From an uncultured Pseudophaeobacter sp. (GTDB lineage Bacteria > Pseudomonadota > Alphaproteobacteria > Rhodobacterales > Rhodobacteraceae), in contig CAJQNB010000024.1 of NCBI GenBank assembly GCA_905479575.1, forward strand, positions 1-62,975: a DNA stretch of 62,975 bases, read 5' to 3'. The translations under genes were made by a program, and so were the position numbers. The notes beneath the pieces were generated by a model. The model ran no database searches, had not been told where the DNA came from, and was given only the letters and a program-made list of their open reading frames with translations. Shown here piece after piece: positions 45,627 through 54,319 of this stretch (positions within the stretch are counted from its first letter, which is position 1; every line of letters starts with the position of its first letter).

Positions 45627-46160
45627 TTACTTCTTCTTGCCTTCTTTGCGGAAGACGAACTCACCCTTGTAGCGGATGCCTTTGCCCTTGTAGGGCTCGG
45701 GACGGCGCCAATCACGGATCTTCGCCGCGACTTCGCCCACCTGCTGCTGGTCGTTCCCTTCCACAACGATTTCTGTCTGCTTCGGCGCGGTGATGGTAAC
45801 ACCCTCCGGAGCAACAAATTCGACATCGTGGCTGTAACCGAGGTTCAGCTTCAGGGTATTCCCCTGCATCTGAGCCCGGTAACCCACACCCTGGATCTCC
45901 AGCTCTTTCTTAAAGCCGGTGGTCACGCCGGTTACCAAGTTGGCAACCATGGTGCGGGACATACCCCACTGCTGACGGGCGCGCTTGGACATGCCGCGAG
46001 GCGTGACCGAAACAGCGTTGTCTTCAACAGTCAGAGTGACATCGTCGGTTGCAGTGAAGCTGCGGGTCCCTTTGGGACCTTTGACTTCGATGCTCTGGCC
46101 GGACACTGCAGCGGTTACACCGCTGGGCAGGTCGACCGATTTTTTACCAATACGGGACAT
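45627..46160 (-). CDS. rplF: 50S ribosomal protein L6
   Basis: A 177-residue large-subunit protein beginning [20 protein letters not shown] and carrying the C-terminal motif [20 protein letters not shown]. It lies between rpsH and rplR in standard spc order, 13 bp after rpsH. Confidence 0.97.
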   Translation of the reverse strand: MSRIGKKSVDLPSGVTAAVSGQSIEVKGPKGTRSFTATDDVTLTVEDNAVSVTPRGMSKRARQQWGMSRTMVANLVTGVTTGFKKELEIQGVGYRAQMQGNTLKLNLGYSHDVEFVAPEGVTITAPKQTEIVVEGNDQQQVGEVAAKIRDWRRPEPYKGKGIRYKGEFVFRKEGKKK

Positions 46161-46173
46161 CGATTAGGCCTCC

Positions 46174-46566
46174 TTAGAAGACGGTGCAGAGCACTTCGCC
46201 GCCAACATTGGCTGCGCGTGCGTTTGCGTCCGACATCACACCCTTGGGGGTGGAGACAATCGACACACCCAGGCCCTGACGGACCGACGGGATGTCATTG
46301 ACGCCCATGTAAACGCGACGGCCAGGTTTGGAAACCCGCTTCACTTCACGAATGACAGGATCGCCGTCGTAGTACTTGAGACTGATTTCCAGCGCCGGAT
46401 GGCCGCGTTCATCAGTGGATTTCTCGTAGCCGCGGATGTAACCCTCGTCTGCCAGCACGTCCAGAACCCAAGCCCGCAGCTTTGACGCTGGGGAGCTTAC
46501 GGTGGATTTGCCACGCATTTGCGAGTTACGGATACGGGTGAGCATATCGCCGATAGGATCGTTCAT
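46174..46566 (-). CDS. rpsH: 30S ribosomal protein S8
   Basis: A 130-residue small-subunit protein that binds helix 21 of 16S rRNA and, in E. coli, represses the spc operon. It begins [20 protein letters not shown] and ends with [20 protein letters not shown] plus VF, the conserved S8 terminus. Confidence 0.97.
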   Translation of the reverse strand: MNDPIGDMLTRIRNSQMRGKSTVSSPASKLRAWVLDVLADEGYIRGYEKSTDERGHPALEISLKYYDGDPVIREVKRVSKPGRRVYMGVNDIPSVRQGLGVSIVSTPKGVMSDANARAANVGGEVLCTVF

Positions 46567-46579
46567 ATCTGTCTCTCCC

Positions 46580-46885
46580 TTACCAGCTCGATTTCACCAT
46601 ACCGGGGATCTGGCCATTCGAGCCCAGTTCCCGCAGCGCGATCCGGCTGACCTTCAGCTTACGATAGTAAGCGTGAGGACGACCGGTCAGCTGACAACGG
46701 TTGTGCAGACGAGTTGCCGAAGAATTCCGCGGCAGTTTGGCCAATGTCAGGCGCGCTTTGAAACGCTCTTCCATCGACTTGGATTCGTCATTCGCGATTT
46801 CTTTCAGCTCGGCGCGTTTTGCGGCATATTTTGCCACCAGACGCTCGCGCTTTTTCTCGCGTTCGATCATGCTTTTCTTAGCCAT
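46580..46885 (-). CDS. rpsN: 30S ribosomal protein S14
   Basis: A 101-residue S14 of the zinc-free type: no CxxC pairs, with [20 protein letters not shown] and the terminal [11 protein letters not shown]. It lies between rplE and rpsH with short gaps (22 and 13 bp). Confidence 0.97.
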   Translation of the reverse strand: MAKKSMIEREKKRERLVAKYAAKRAELKEIANDESKSMEERFKARLTLAKLPRNSSATRLHNRCQLTGRPHAYYRKLKVSRIALRELGSNGQIPGMVKSSW

Positions 46886-46907
46886 GTCTCTACTATCCTT
46901 CCCGCGC

Positions 46908-47471
46908 TCAGCTATTGAAGGGCATGTTGAAAGCTTTCAACAGTGCCTTCGCTTCGGCGTCGGTTTTCGCGGTTGTGGCAATCACGATATCCATGCCCCA
47001 GTTTTCGTCGATTTTATCAAAATCGATTTCTGGAAACACGAGATGCTCTTTCAGACCCATGGCGTAGTTGCCACGGCCGTCAAAGGAGGTACCCGATACG
47101 CCGCGGAAGTCACGGATACGGGGCATCGCGATGGTGATCAGACGGTCCAGGAATTCAAACATCCGGTCGCCGCGCAGAGTAACCTTTGCGCCCATCGGCA
47201 TGCCTTCACGTACACGGAAGCCAGCGATGGAGTTCTTTGCCACAGTGGTCAGAGCTTTCTGGCCAGCGATGGTGCTGAGATCAGCCTGAGCGGATTTGGC
47301 TTTTTTGCTGTCACGAACAGCAGCCCGGCCGCAGCCAATGTTCAGAACGATTTTTTCCAGCTTCGGCAGCTGCATGTCGTTCTTGTAGCCAAACTCTTCT
47401 TTCAGGGCGCCACAGATGGTGTCCTTGTAAAGAGTCTTCAGACGTGGAGTGTAGGTTGCATTATCAAGCAT
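46908..47471 (-). CDS. rplE: 50S ribosomal protein L5
   Basis: A 187-residue 5S rRNA-binding protein with [40 protein letters not shown] and the C-terminal [20 protein letters not shown]. Its ATG overlaps the rplX stop by one base, so the two are translationally coupled. Confidence 0.97.
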   Translation of the reverse strand: MLDNATYTPRLKTLYKDTICGALKEEFGYKNDMQLPKLEKIVLNIGCGRAAVRDSKKAKSAQADLSTIAGQKALTTVAKNSIAGFRVREGMPMGAKVTLRGDRMFEFLDRLITIAMPRIRDFRGVSGTSFDGRGNYAMGLKEHLVFPEIDFDKIDENWGMDIVIATTAKTDAEAKALLKAFNMPFNS

Positions 47472-47776
47472 CAGACAGTCTCCCCAGTCGTTTTGGCGAA
47501 GCGGACCTTTTTGTCGTTTTCCATGCGGAAGCCAACGCGGGTTGCTTTGCCATTGGAGTCGAGCAGAGCCAAGTTCGACAGATCGACTGGCAGTGCTTTG
47601 GGCAGACGGCCGCCCTGTTCGTTCTGCGATTGACGGGTATGGCGGATCGCCATGTTCAGCCCATCAACGATCGCCTTGCCGGCTTTGGGATCAACAGAAG
47701 CAATTACGCCCTCTTTACCCTTGTCCTTGCCGGACAGCATGACAACCTTGTCGCCTTTGCGGAGTTTAGCAGCCAT
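47471..47776 (-). CDS. rplX: 50S ribosomal protein L24
   Basis: A 101-residue early assembly protein of the large subunit with the KOW motif [20 protein letters not shown] and later [20 protein letters not shown]. It follows rplN after 2 bp and overlaps rplE by one base. Confidence 0.97.
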   Translation of the reverse strand: MAAKLRKGDKVVMLSGKDKGKEGVIASVDPKAGKAIVDGLNMAIRHTRQSQNEQGGRLPKALPVDLSNLALLDSNGKATRVGFRMENDKKVRFAKTTGETV

Positions 47777-47778
47777 TG

Positions 47779-48147
47779 TTACAGCACCTCCGGAGCAAGC
47801 GAGATGATTTTCATGAAGTTCTTGGCGCGCAGCTCACGAACAACTGGTCCAAAGATACGTGTACCTACGGGCTCGTTGTTGGTGTTCAGGATGACGGCGG
47901 CGTTGCGATCAAAACGGATCGCTGTACCATCGGCACGACGGACTTCTTTGGCGGTGCGAACGACGACGGCCTTACGGACATCACCTTTCTTAACGCGACC
48001 GCGGGGGATGGCTTCCTTAACCGAGACAACAATGATGTCGCCTACGGATGCGTATTTACGCTTGGAACCACCCAGAACCTTGATGCACTGAACTCGGCGA
48101 GCGCCGGAGTTGTCAGCAACATCCAGGTTTGTTTGCATCTGGATCAT
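47779..48147 (-). CDS. rplN: 50S ribosomal protein L14
   Basis: A 122-residue large-subunit protein starting [20 protein letters not shown] and containing [20 protein letters not shown] and the terminal region [14 protein letters not shown]. It is separated from rpsQ by 97 bp with no gene. Confidence 0.97.
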   Translation of the reverse strand: MIQMQTNLDVADNSGARRVQCIKVLGGSKRKYASVGDIIVVSVKEAIPRGRVKKGDVRKAVVVRTAKEVRRADGTAIRFDRNAAVILNTNNEPVGTRIFGPVVRELRAKNFMKIISLAPEVL

Positions 48148-48244
48148 GTGGTTTCTCCCGACCTATGGGGCAGCGATGCGTGCTGTAATCCCCCAGGGTT
48201 TCGACAAACTGGTCAGTTTGCCGCTTATGGGACCTTACGGTCTC

Positions 48245-48475
48245 TTAAGCGGTCACAACTTCCCAGCGTTTCGTTTTCGATTTCGGCGCGCACTCGATGA
48301 TGCGGACTTGGTCGCCGACCTTGAAAGCGTTCTGTTCATCGTGCGCCCGATACTTTTTGGACTTACGAATGGTCTTTTTCAGAACAGGGTGCGTGAAGCG
48401 GCGTTCAACCGAAACTGTTACGGTCTGGGCGTTGGCGTCGCTGGTCACGGTGCCTGTGAGAATACGTTTGGGCAT
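48245..48475 (-). CDS. rpsQ: 30S ribosomal protein S17
   Basis: A 76-residue small-subunit protein with [20 protein letters not shown] and the [20 protein letters not shown] motif. It follows rpmC after 12 bp. Confidence 0.97.
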   Translation of the reverse strand: MPKRILTGTVTSDANAQTVTVSVERRFTHPVLKKTIRKSKKYRAHDEQNAFKVGDQVRIIECAPKSKTKRWEVVTA

Positions 48476-48487
48476 CTGTCAGGCTCC

Positions 48488-48691
48488 TTATTCTGCTGCT
48501 GCGGCTGCAGCTTTTTCGTTCAGGATGGTTTTCACACGAGCAGCATTGCGGCGTGCCGCCTTGATGCCTGCAGTGTTTTCCAGCTGACCGGTAGCTTGTT
48601 GAAAACGGAGATTGAAGCTCTCTTTTTTCATGTTGGCAAGCACATCGCGGAGTTCATCCACGGTCTTGTCACGCAGATCATTGGCGTTCAT
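48488..48691 (-). CDS. rpmC: 50S ribosomal protein L29
   Basis: A 67-residue large-subunit protein beginning [20 protein letters not shown] and containing [20 protein letters not shown]. It is the first ribosomal gene in this window. rplP, rpsC and the rest of the S10 operon do not precede it, so the ribosomal cluster is broken between rplP and rpmC. Confidence 0.97.
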   Translation of the reverse strand: MNANDLRDKTVDELRDVLANMKKESFNLRFQQATGQLENTAGIKAARRNAARVKTILNEKAAAAAAE

Positions 48692-48891
48692 CGCCTTTGT
48701 TCCTTGTCCAAAGCACCAGAAGGCCCCGTGAGGGTCACCTTGTTATCTGGTGGGTTATGTAAAACCCGCACTCAATAAAGTGCAGAAAAGAATCACCGGG
48801 GCCAAATCCAAGACGAATTTAGCCCAAGCGATGTGCCCCTATAGGGGAGATAGGGGGTGGGGGCAAGGGAAAGGTTTGGACAGCCCCCACC

Positions 48892-49305
48892 CTAAGGCAA
48901 TTTGGCCAAGGACAAAACAAATCGCATTCCAAGCGCCGCACACGATCCCACCAAAAGCGCTGAGAGCCAAAGTTCAAAATGGAGATTAAGGATCAGGAAA
49001 GCTGCTGCATAGACAGTTGCCAAGTAAACGACACAGCTCCCCACCGAGGTCACCCAGAACAATTTCTTAGTGTGCAGCACCCGACGCAAAAACGTCCTGC
49101 GCATTATTCTGGCAGCAACCAAGGCGGCAACTGTTAGCCCGACAACGGCACAGGCCAAGAAAAGGTAGAGAACCCAAAGCTGGTCCTCAGGGATGAGATT
49201 GAACCCCATAGCAAACTGCAGGGGCAAAACCGACATTTGCAGAACCAAGGGGATCGTTAGTGGCACCAACAGAAGATATGCAATGAGCTTCAGCTTATAC
49301 GACAT
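48892..49305 (-). CDS. small polytopic membrane protein of unknown function
   Basis: A 137-residue protein with about four hydrophobic segments: near residues 7-30 (LIAYLLLVPLTIPLVLQMSV), 45-64, 88-107 and 115-135. The loop between helices 2 and 3 is basic (RIMRRTFLRRVLHTKK), suggesting it is cytoplasmic. No known family is recognised. It stands between the ribosomal genes and the 2OG oxygenase, in the gap where rplP would normally lie. A GC-rich stem (GTGGGGGC/GCCCCCAC) with a long loop follows its stop but has no U-tract. Confidence 0.62.
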   Translation of the reverse strand: MSYKLKLIAYLLLVPLTIPLVLQMSVLPLQFAMGFNLIPEDQLWVLYLFLACAVVGLTVAALVAARIMRRTFLRRVLHTKKLFWVTSVGSCVVYLATVYAAAFLILNLHFELWLSALLVGSCAALGMRFVLSLAKLP

Positions 49306-49611
49306 TGAACGTTAGCCTCCAGGATCGCATAAATACTATTTTCCAAACCCCACCAATTCCACCTATAGATGCATCGGAATCTCAATTCCGGCTCAGGCTG
49401 AAAGCCCGGGCCGCGCCTGACTTTCCCCATGGGAAGGCGCTTTGCACCTCCCCAAGGTCAGACACCGCCCCTTTGTTCCGCGGTCTGGCTTTGGTTTCCG
49501 GCGGTTCGCGCCTATATCGTTCCCCCGCAACGATAGCCACTGTGTGGTTCGGCTAGGGCTCCGCCCGTTCGAAAGCGAAACGCTCTCCCAGAGCGTTTCC
49601 AAGAAGCTTTC
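49306..49611 (-). terminator. intergenic region with a ten-pair hairpin near its end
   Basis: GAAACGCTCT (49577-49586) and AGAGCGTTTC (49590-49599) form a perfect stem around CCC, 13 bp beyond the 2OG-oxygenase stop; the minus strand then has TTTCGCTTTCG, so it could terminate that gene. The rest of the 306 bp shows no gene. It also must hold the promoter of the membrane-protein gene. Confidence 0.55.
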
Positions 49612-50232
49612 TCACTCCCACCGATAATTGAAGCTGACGGAAATACGCTCGTCCTCGGCCATGTTCATCGGCACCTCATGGCGCAGCCAGCTCTCCCACA
49701 GAAGCACATCCCCCACGGCAGGCTTCATGTAGATAAAAGGCTTCAACTCACGCCGCGCTTCTTTGGTGCGCGTGGGCGCCGCCATCATCCGGCCGGACCG
49801 CGGGTCTTCCAGCTTCAGCGCAGAGGTCCCCTCTGGCATCGACACATAGGTGGTGCCGGAAATCACCGAATGTGGATGGATGTGTGACGCATGCATGCCG
49901 CCTTCGGGCAGGATGTTGATCCACAGATCCTCCAGCACCAGCTTGCGGTCATCCAGATCAAACTCCAGATCCTTGGCAAAATTGGCGACATGTTCATCCA
50001 GGCATTTCACCAGATCGGCAAACACCGGGAAGCGCCAGGGCAGATCCGTCAGGGACGCATAGGAGGTATAGCCGGGATAGCCGTTCGCCTCGCACCAGTC
50101 CTGTCCGGCCTCGTCATCTTCGGCGATAACAATGCAAGAGGTTTCCATTTCCTGCGCATCAATGGCCGGTCCGCATTCGGACAGGGCAGCGCGGTACAAG
50201 CGGGTCACAAAGAGGGATTCTATCTGGGCCAT
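49612..50232 (-). CDS. putative 2OG-Fe(II) oxygenase (TIGR02466-like)
   Basis: A 206-residue protein of the 2-oxoglutarate/Fe(II)-dependent dioxygenase superfamily. The double-stranded beta-helix iron-binding residues are suggested by HASHIHPHSVISGTTYVSMP (His cluster) and the distal SWLRHEVPMN (His), with Arg/Ser in DERISVSFNYRW for 2OG binding. The pattern matches the uncharacterised TIGR02466 family, often phage- or cyanobacteria-associated. Substrate unknown. Confidence 0.82.
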   Translation of the reverse strand: MAQIESLFVTRLYRAALSECGPAIDAQEMETSCIVIAEDDEAGQDWCEANGYPGYTSYASLTDLPWRFPVFADLVKCLDEHVANFAKDLEFDLDDRKLVLEDLWINILPEGGMHASHIHPHSVISGTTYVSMPEGTSALKLEDPRSGRMMAAPTRTKEARRELKPFIYMKPAVGDVLLWESWLRHEVPMNMAEDERISVSFNYRWE

Positions 50233-50349
50233 GGCCTTTCTTTACCGCAGCTCTGCCGGAGAACCAATCCGACATTCCTGCCACCCGCGCACTTTCGAAA
50301 ACCAGCCCGCCCAGTTTTATCCAGTCTTACCCAGCCCTACCCGCGACAA

Positions 50350-50381
50350 AATAAAAAGAGCGCCGCCGGGACCGCGCTCTT
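50350..50381 (-). terminator. Rho-independent terminator of the autotransporter gene
   Basis: AAGAGCGC (50356-50363) pairs with GCGCTCTT (50374-50381), and the minus strand continues TTTATTTTGTC. It lies 21 bp beyond the TAG at 50402 that closes the alternative reading frame of the autotransporter barrel, and 85 bp beyond the in-frame stop at 50466, which supports 50402 as the original gene end. Confidence 0.85.
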
Positions 50382-50401
50382 AGGTGTTGAAAGGCGCTCA
50401 C

Positions 50402-50547
50402 CTAGAACTTCAGATCAAACCCGACCTGCAGCCCGTAGCTCTCATAGCCGCTCATGCCGATCCCATCATAAAAGGTCTCTGCCTGGAACACGCCCTGATC
50501 CGCAAAATGATAACTCAGCCCCAGCTTGGCCCGCGCGCGCCCCCCCC
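50402..50547 (-). other. out-of-frame C-terminal barrel end of the autotransporter
   Basis: Read one base shifted after the G8 tract (50540-50547), the minus strand gives KLGLSYHFADQGVFQAETFY followed by GYESYGLQVGFDLKF and TAG at 50402. The alternating pattern and terminal Phe are the mark of the last beta strand of an outer-membrane barrel. In the current sequence this piece is not translated with the rest of the protein. Confidence 0.75.
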
Positions 50548-53036
50548 TGCACATTGGAAGAGGTGGTGACTGCATTGCCCGAGTTTTTCACATGGCTGCC
50601 AATTGCGCTGATCCCGCCAAACAACAGCACCTCGCCATTGCCGCGCCGCACTTCAAGCGGTGTCTCAAAATCAAGCCCAAGCTCAACCTGCCCCCATGCA
50701 ACATCCAAGTCCGGGATCAGGTTGCCCAGACTGTCGCGGTAGGCCTTCTGATCGTCCGTCGCATAGGTAAGCTGAACCTTTGGGATCAGGGTGGTTTTGC
50801 CATAGAGCATTGATCCCGAAAGCTTCAACAAGGCGAGAAAACGCTCAGTCTCGACCTTGTCCGTATAGGTGCCAAACGGAGAGACATCGTTTGAACTCTG
50901 CCCATAAAGAATCCGCCCCTCAACAAAGACGTCACGGTCTGGAAACTTGGTGACAAAATAGGGGCCGATCAACCAACCCTTGCCTTTGATACTGGCCGCC
51001 CCATCGTCCTGATCCAGGTAATCCAGCTGCAGCATTGCCCCAAGCAATAGGTTCTTGTTGATGGCAAAGTGACTGCCGACAGCTCCAAAGACATAGGAGC
51101 TATCACTGGTACCCTCACGGCTTATGGCCCCCTGCAACCGGGTCCAGACACGCGACCCTGGCCGCGTCGAGATGTCAAAGGTTCCCTGCCCGCGGGTGAC
51201 CGCCAGGTTAAACTGCCCCTGACCCTGGCCCAGCCCCGCTCCGCTACCGGACAAGAACCCTGTCAAATCGGGCTGATTGCTGATCAACTGGGTTGCCCGG
51301 GTGTTCATGAACTGACCAATAAGCTGACTGGTCTCCTCAACTGCCGAGCTCTGGACAGCAATCGCGCCGGATGCGATGTTGCCATTGCCCGAAGAATCCT
51401 GTGCCCCCCCAGCCGCAATCGAAACGCCAATGTCACCACTTCCCGTTGGCCGGATCGTAATAACGTAGACAGACCCGCTCCCGGAAAGCGCAACCGCAGA
51501 ACCATGCGTGACGAGCACATCAAGCAGGGCAAACCCGGTGACCGCTTCAGAGAATGTCGCCGTGACATCAAAGTCTTCACCAGGCCGCACCGACACCGCA
51601 CTGGTTGATAGCGTGACAGTAGGTGCCACAACATCCAAATTTGTCAGCCCAAAGGTCACCGAGGTCAAACCCGTGGCGCTGGCCGTCACATTATAGGCCC
51701 CCGCCACTGTATTCGCCGTCGCCGTCACCGAGGCCAGGCCCGAGCCATCCGTCACATCAGAGCCCGCCGACAGCGCCGCCGAAGCGCCACTCCCCGGGGC
51801 CGCGAAGTTCACCGTCACCCCAGAGACAGGATTGCCCCCGGCATCCGTCACCAACGCCACCAGCGCGGTGCCAAAAGAGGTCGAGATCGCCGCGCTCTGG
51901 CTGTCGCCACTGGACACCGCCAGCGTTGCCGCAGCCCCCGACGTATTGGTCAGCCCGAAGGTCACCGAGGTCAAACCCGTGGCGCTGGCCGTCACATTAT
52001 AGCCCCCCGCCACTGCATTCGCCGTCGCCGTCACCGAGGCCAGGCCAGAGGCATCCGTCACATCAGAGCCCGCCGACAGCGCCGCCGAAGCGCCACTTCC
52101 CGGTGCCGCGAAGTTCACCGTCACCCCAGAGACAGGATTGCCCCCGGCGTCCGTCACCAGCGCCACCAGCGCGGTGCCAAAAGAGGTCGAGATCGCCGTG
52201 CTCTGGCTATCGCCGCTGGACACCGCCAGCGTTGCCGCAGCCCCCGATGTATTGGTCAGGGCAAAACTTTGGTTTGAAATACCCGCACTGGAGGCAACTA
52301 CGTTGTACCCCCCCGCCACAGTATTGGCGGTAAAGGTGGTCGAAGTCGCAACACCTGACCCATTTGTGGTGACCGTTTCTGATACACCGCCCCCGGAGAA
52401 GGTGCCACTGGCACCGGAGCCGGGCGCCGTGAAGGTAACGGAAACACCTGAAACCGGATTACTGCCAGCATCGACAACCGTTGCCGTCAGAACCGAGGCA
52501 AAAGCGGTCGAGATCGTGGCGCTTTGCCCGCCACCCGAGGGGGAGGTGAAGGCCGAGGGGGGGCCAACTGTGGCGCCAGTATCGCCTGATAGACCCGTAT
52601 CAGTATAGGTAAAACTAAAGGGAGTGCCGCCATGGGTGCCGGATGCAGAGCAGCCAGCGGAACAGTTTGTGGTGTAGTTTGGGTTCCCGTTATTGATGGT
52701 TACGCCATTTACAACATAGGACACCGACCGCGCATCAGCTCCGCCATCAGCGAGTTGAAAATTTGTTGATCCCGCAGAGTTCGCCATCTGAATGAGTACG
52801 TAGTCTTCGGAGCCGTCAGAGTTTGGACCAAGGCCAAGTTCCGCGATAAAACACTCACCATCGGTCAGGTTCAAAGCCAATGTGTGCCCGACAGTCGAAA
52901 CTGGCGGGCAGTCTGAAAAACCCGCATGAGCTGGTTTGGGCAGCGCCAACACAAGCACCAACGCAACCAGAGGAAAAACTGCGAAGGCAGAAAGCGCCTT
53001 GAGGCGGAACTTTGACAAATATCTCATAAATTTCAA
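50466..53036 (-). CDS. Ig-repeat autotransporter-like outer-membrane protein (frameshifted at C-terminus)
   Basis: As written, 856 residues. A signal peptide ends near AHAG (about 38). A Cys-containing N-terminal domain (to about 160) leads into three bacterial Ig-like (Big_1-type) repeats of about 102 residues (roughly 159-464), the last two nearly identical in DNA, then a fourth Ig-like domain (about 468-560, with PTVTLSTSAVSVRPGEDFDV). From about 600 the sequence is a beta-barrel: VWTRLQGAISREGTSDSSYV, FVEGRILYGQSSNDV. The barrel lacks its final strands in this frame because of a frameshift in a G8 tract at 50540-50547. It is divergent from three tail-collar genes. Confidence 0.75.
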   Translation of the reverse strand: MKFMRYLSKFRLKALSAFAVFPLVALVLVLALPKPAHAGFSDCPPVSTVGHTLALNLTDGECFIAELGLGPNSDGSEDYVLIQMANSAGSTNFQLADGGADARSVSYVVNGVTINNGNPNYTTNCSAGCSASGTHGGTPFSFTYTDTGLSGDTGATVGPPSAFTSPSGGGQSATISTAFASVLTATVVDAGSNPVSGVSVTFTAPGSGASGTFSGGGVSETVTTNGSGVATSTTFTANTVAGGYNVVASSAGISNQSFALTNTSGAAATLAVSSGDSQSTAISTSFGTALVALVTDAGGNPVSGVTVNFAAPGSGASAALSAGSDVTDASGLASVTATANAVAGGYNVTASATGLTSVTFGLTNTSGAAATLAVSSGDSQSAAISTSFGTALVALVTDAGGNPVSGVTVNFAAPGSGASAALSAGSDVTDGSGLASVTATANTVAGAYNVTASATGLTSVTFGLTNLDVVAPTVTLSTSAVSVRPGEDFDVTATFSEAVTGFALLDVLVTHGSAVALSGSGSVYVITIRPTGSGDIGVSIAAGGAQDSSGNGNIASGAIAVQSSAVEETSQLIGQFMNTRATQLISNQPDLTGFLSGSGAGLGQGQGQFNLAVTRGQGTFDISTRPGSRVWTRLQGAISREGTSDSSYVFGAVGSHFAINKNLLLGAMLQLDYLDQDDGAASIKGKGWLIGPYFVTKFPDRDVFVEGRILYGQSSNDVSPFGTYTDKVETERFLALLKLSGSMLYGKTTLIPKVQLTYATDDQKAYRDSLGNLIPDLDVAWGQVELGLDFETPLEVRRGNGEVLLFGGISAIGSHVKNSGNAVTTSSNVQGGARAGQAGAELSFCGSGRVPGRDLL
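51643..52254 (-). repeat. two 306-bp tandem repeats in the Ig-like region
   Basis: 51643-51948 and 51949-52254 are nearly identical with an exact period of 306 bp (102 codons). They differ by scattered single bases, and the period preserves the reading frame, so unequal recombination could add or remove a complete Ig-like domain. A third, diverged copy begins at about 52255. Confidence 0.85.
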
Positions 53037-53259
53037 TTTCTTGCGGAGAAAACACTTAATAGAGGCGGTTTCCCCACATCCTCCCTAGGTCAATGTTACC
53101 ACTTTTTACAATTTTGGATTGCGCAAATTGAGCAAAAATGCAAGCGTTTCCCTAGAGGGTTGTAATATCAGCTCTCTGATAAATTGGACATGTTGCCAAC
53201 ATGCGCGCATTCGGCATTGTGCAATACATTGATTCCAGATTGGATAATTGGAGGTTTCC
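53037..53259. promoter_or_regulatory. divergent intergenic region: autotransporter / tail-collar genes
   Basis: The 223 bp between the autotransporter start (53036) and the first tail-collar start (53260, GTG) are AT-richer than the flanking genes and must hold both promoters. No clear operator or hairpin is recognised. Confidence 0.6.
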
Positions 53260-53772
53260 GTGTCAGAACCCTTTCTAGCTGAAGTTCGAATGGTAGGATT
53301 TAATTTTGCGCCACGTGGCTGGGCATTTCTTGACGGCCAGATACTTCCTATCAATCAAAACCAATCCCTTTATTCATTATTGGGAACGACTTATGGCGGT
53401 GATGGCCGCACCAGCTTTGCGCTGCCAGATCTGCGAGGGCGCACCCCGATGCATGTCGGAGATGGCCACCAGCTCGGGCAGAAAAGCGGGGAGGAAACCC
53501 ATACCTTATCCGCGACAGAAATGTCAGCGCACAGTCATGGCGTTATGGCCTCGTCGCAGGCTGCAACCACTGCCAGTCCCGACAGGGCCTATTTTGCCCA
53601 AGAAGTGCAGCCCGATTTGGTTTATCGGGATTTCGAAGCCGCGAGCGCCACGTCTTTGCGCAGCGGCACAATTACCAGTGCCGGAGGTGGGCAGGCACAT
53701 AATAACATGCAGCCCTATATTACCCTCAATTTCTGCATCGCCCTACAGGGGCTGTTCCCTTCACGTAATTAG
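53260..53772 (+). CDS. tail-collar/MdpB-like protein 1
   Basis: A 170-residue protein from a GTG start at 53260 with GGAGG five bases upstream. It reads SEPFLAEVRMVGFNFAPRGW, then the collar motif LLGTTYGGDGRTSFALPDLR, a central His in the LSATEMSAHSHGV segment and the C-terminal GGGQAHNNMQPYITLNFCIA. This is the phage tail collar fold as found in MdpB-like 'microcystin-dependent' proteins. No signal peptide is present. It is first of three tandem copies. Confidence 0.88.
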   Translation: MSEPFLAEVRMVGFNFAPRGWAFLDGQILPINQNQSLYSLLGTTYGGDGRTSFALPDLRGRTPMHVGDGHQLGQKSGEETHTLSATEMSAHSHGVMASSQAATTASPDRAYFAQEVQPDLVYRDFEAASATSLRSGTITSAGGGQAHNNMQPYITLNFCIALQGLFPSRN

Positions 53773-53789
53773 ACCTCGGAGGTCAATGC

Positions 53790-54308
53790 ATGTCAGAGCC
53801 TTTTGTTGGCGAAATTCGTATGTTCGCAGGTAATTTCGCGCCTCGCGGGTGGGCTTTTTGTGATGGGCAATTGCTCGCTGTTTCACAAAATGACGCCCTC
53901 TTCTCCCTTTTGGGAACGATCTATGGCGGAGACGGGCGCACCACATTCGGCCTGCCCGATGCGCGTGGCCGTCTTCCTATTCACGCAGGCCAAGGTCCTG
54001 GTCTCAGCCCGCGACGGCTTGGCGCAAAAAGTGGCGCAGAAAAAGAGACCTTAACCGTCAACCAACTGGCAAGCCACTCGCATGACTTTCGCGCCAACAC
54101 CCAGACGGCCACAAGCACCTCGCCGCAAGGCAGGGCGCTTGCTGCAGATGTTGGCGTTGCCTATCTCGCCGATGCGTCACAGGACACCAGTATGGGTAAC
54201 AGCATGGTTACCAATACAGGTGGATCCCGCAGCCATACAAATCTTATGCCTGCTCTTTGCATTCATTTCATAATTGCTCTCTTTGGCATTTATCCAAGCC
54301 GTCATTAG
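53790..54308 (+). CDS. tail-collar/MdpB-like protein 2
   Basis: A 172-residue paralogue starting MSEPFVGEIRMFAGNFAPRG, with LLGTIYGGDGRTTFGLPDAR, the inserted GPGLSPRRLGAKSGAEKETL and the C-terminal GGSRSHTNLMPALCIHFIIA. It begins 17 bp after copy 1 with AGACCTCGGAGGTC upstream. Compared with copies 1 and 3, the usual Q-A-H-N-N-M near the C-terminus is changed to R-S-H-T-N-L, which may alter its assembly surface. Confidence 0.88.
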   Translation: MSEPFVGEIRMFAGNFAPRGWAFCDGQLLAVSQNDALFSLLGTIYGGDGRTTFGLPDARGRLPIHAGQGPGLSPRRLGAKSGAEKETLTVNQLASHSHDFRANTQTATSTSPQGRALAADVGVAYLADASQDTSMGNSMVTNTGGSRSHTNLMPALCIHFIIALFGIYPSRH

Positions 54309-54319
54309 GAGTTTGTCGC

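Noticed and set aside
51643..52560. A CRISPR array in the repeat-rich region
   Set aside because: The repeats are 306 bp, coding and adjacent without spacers.
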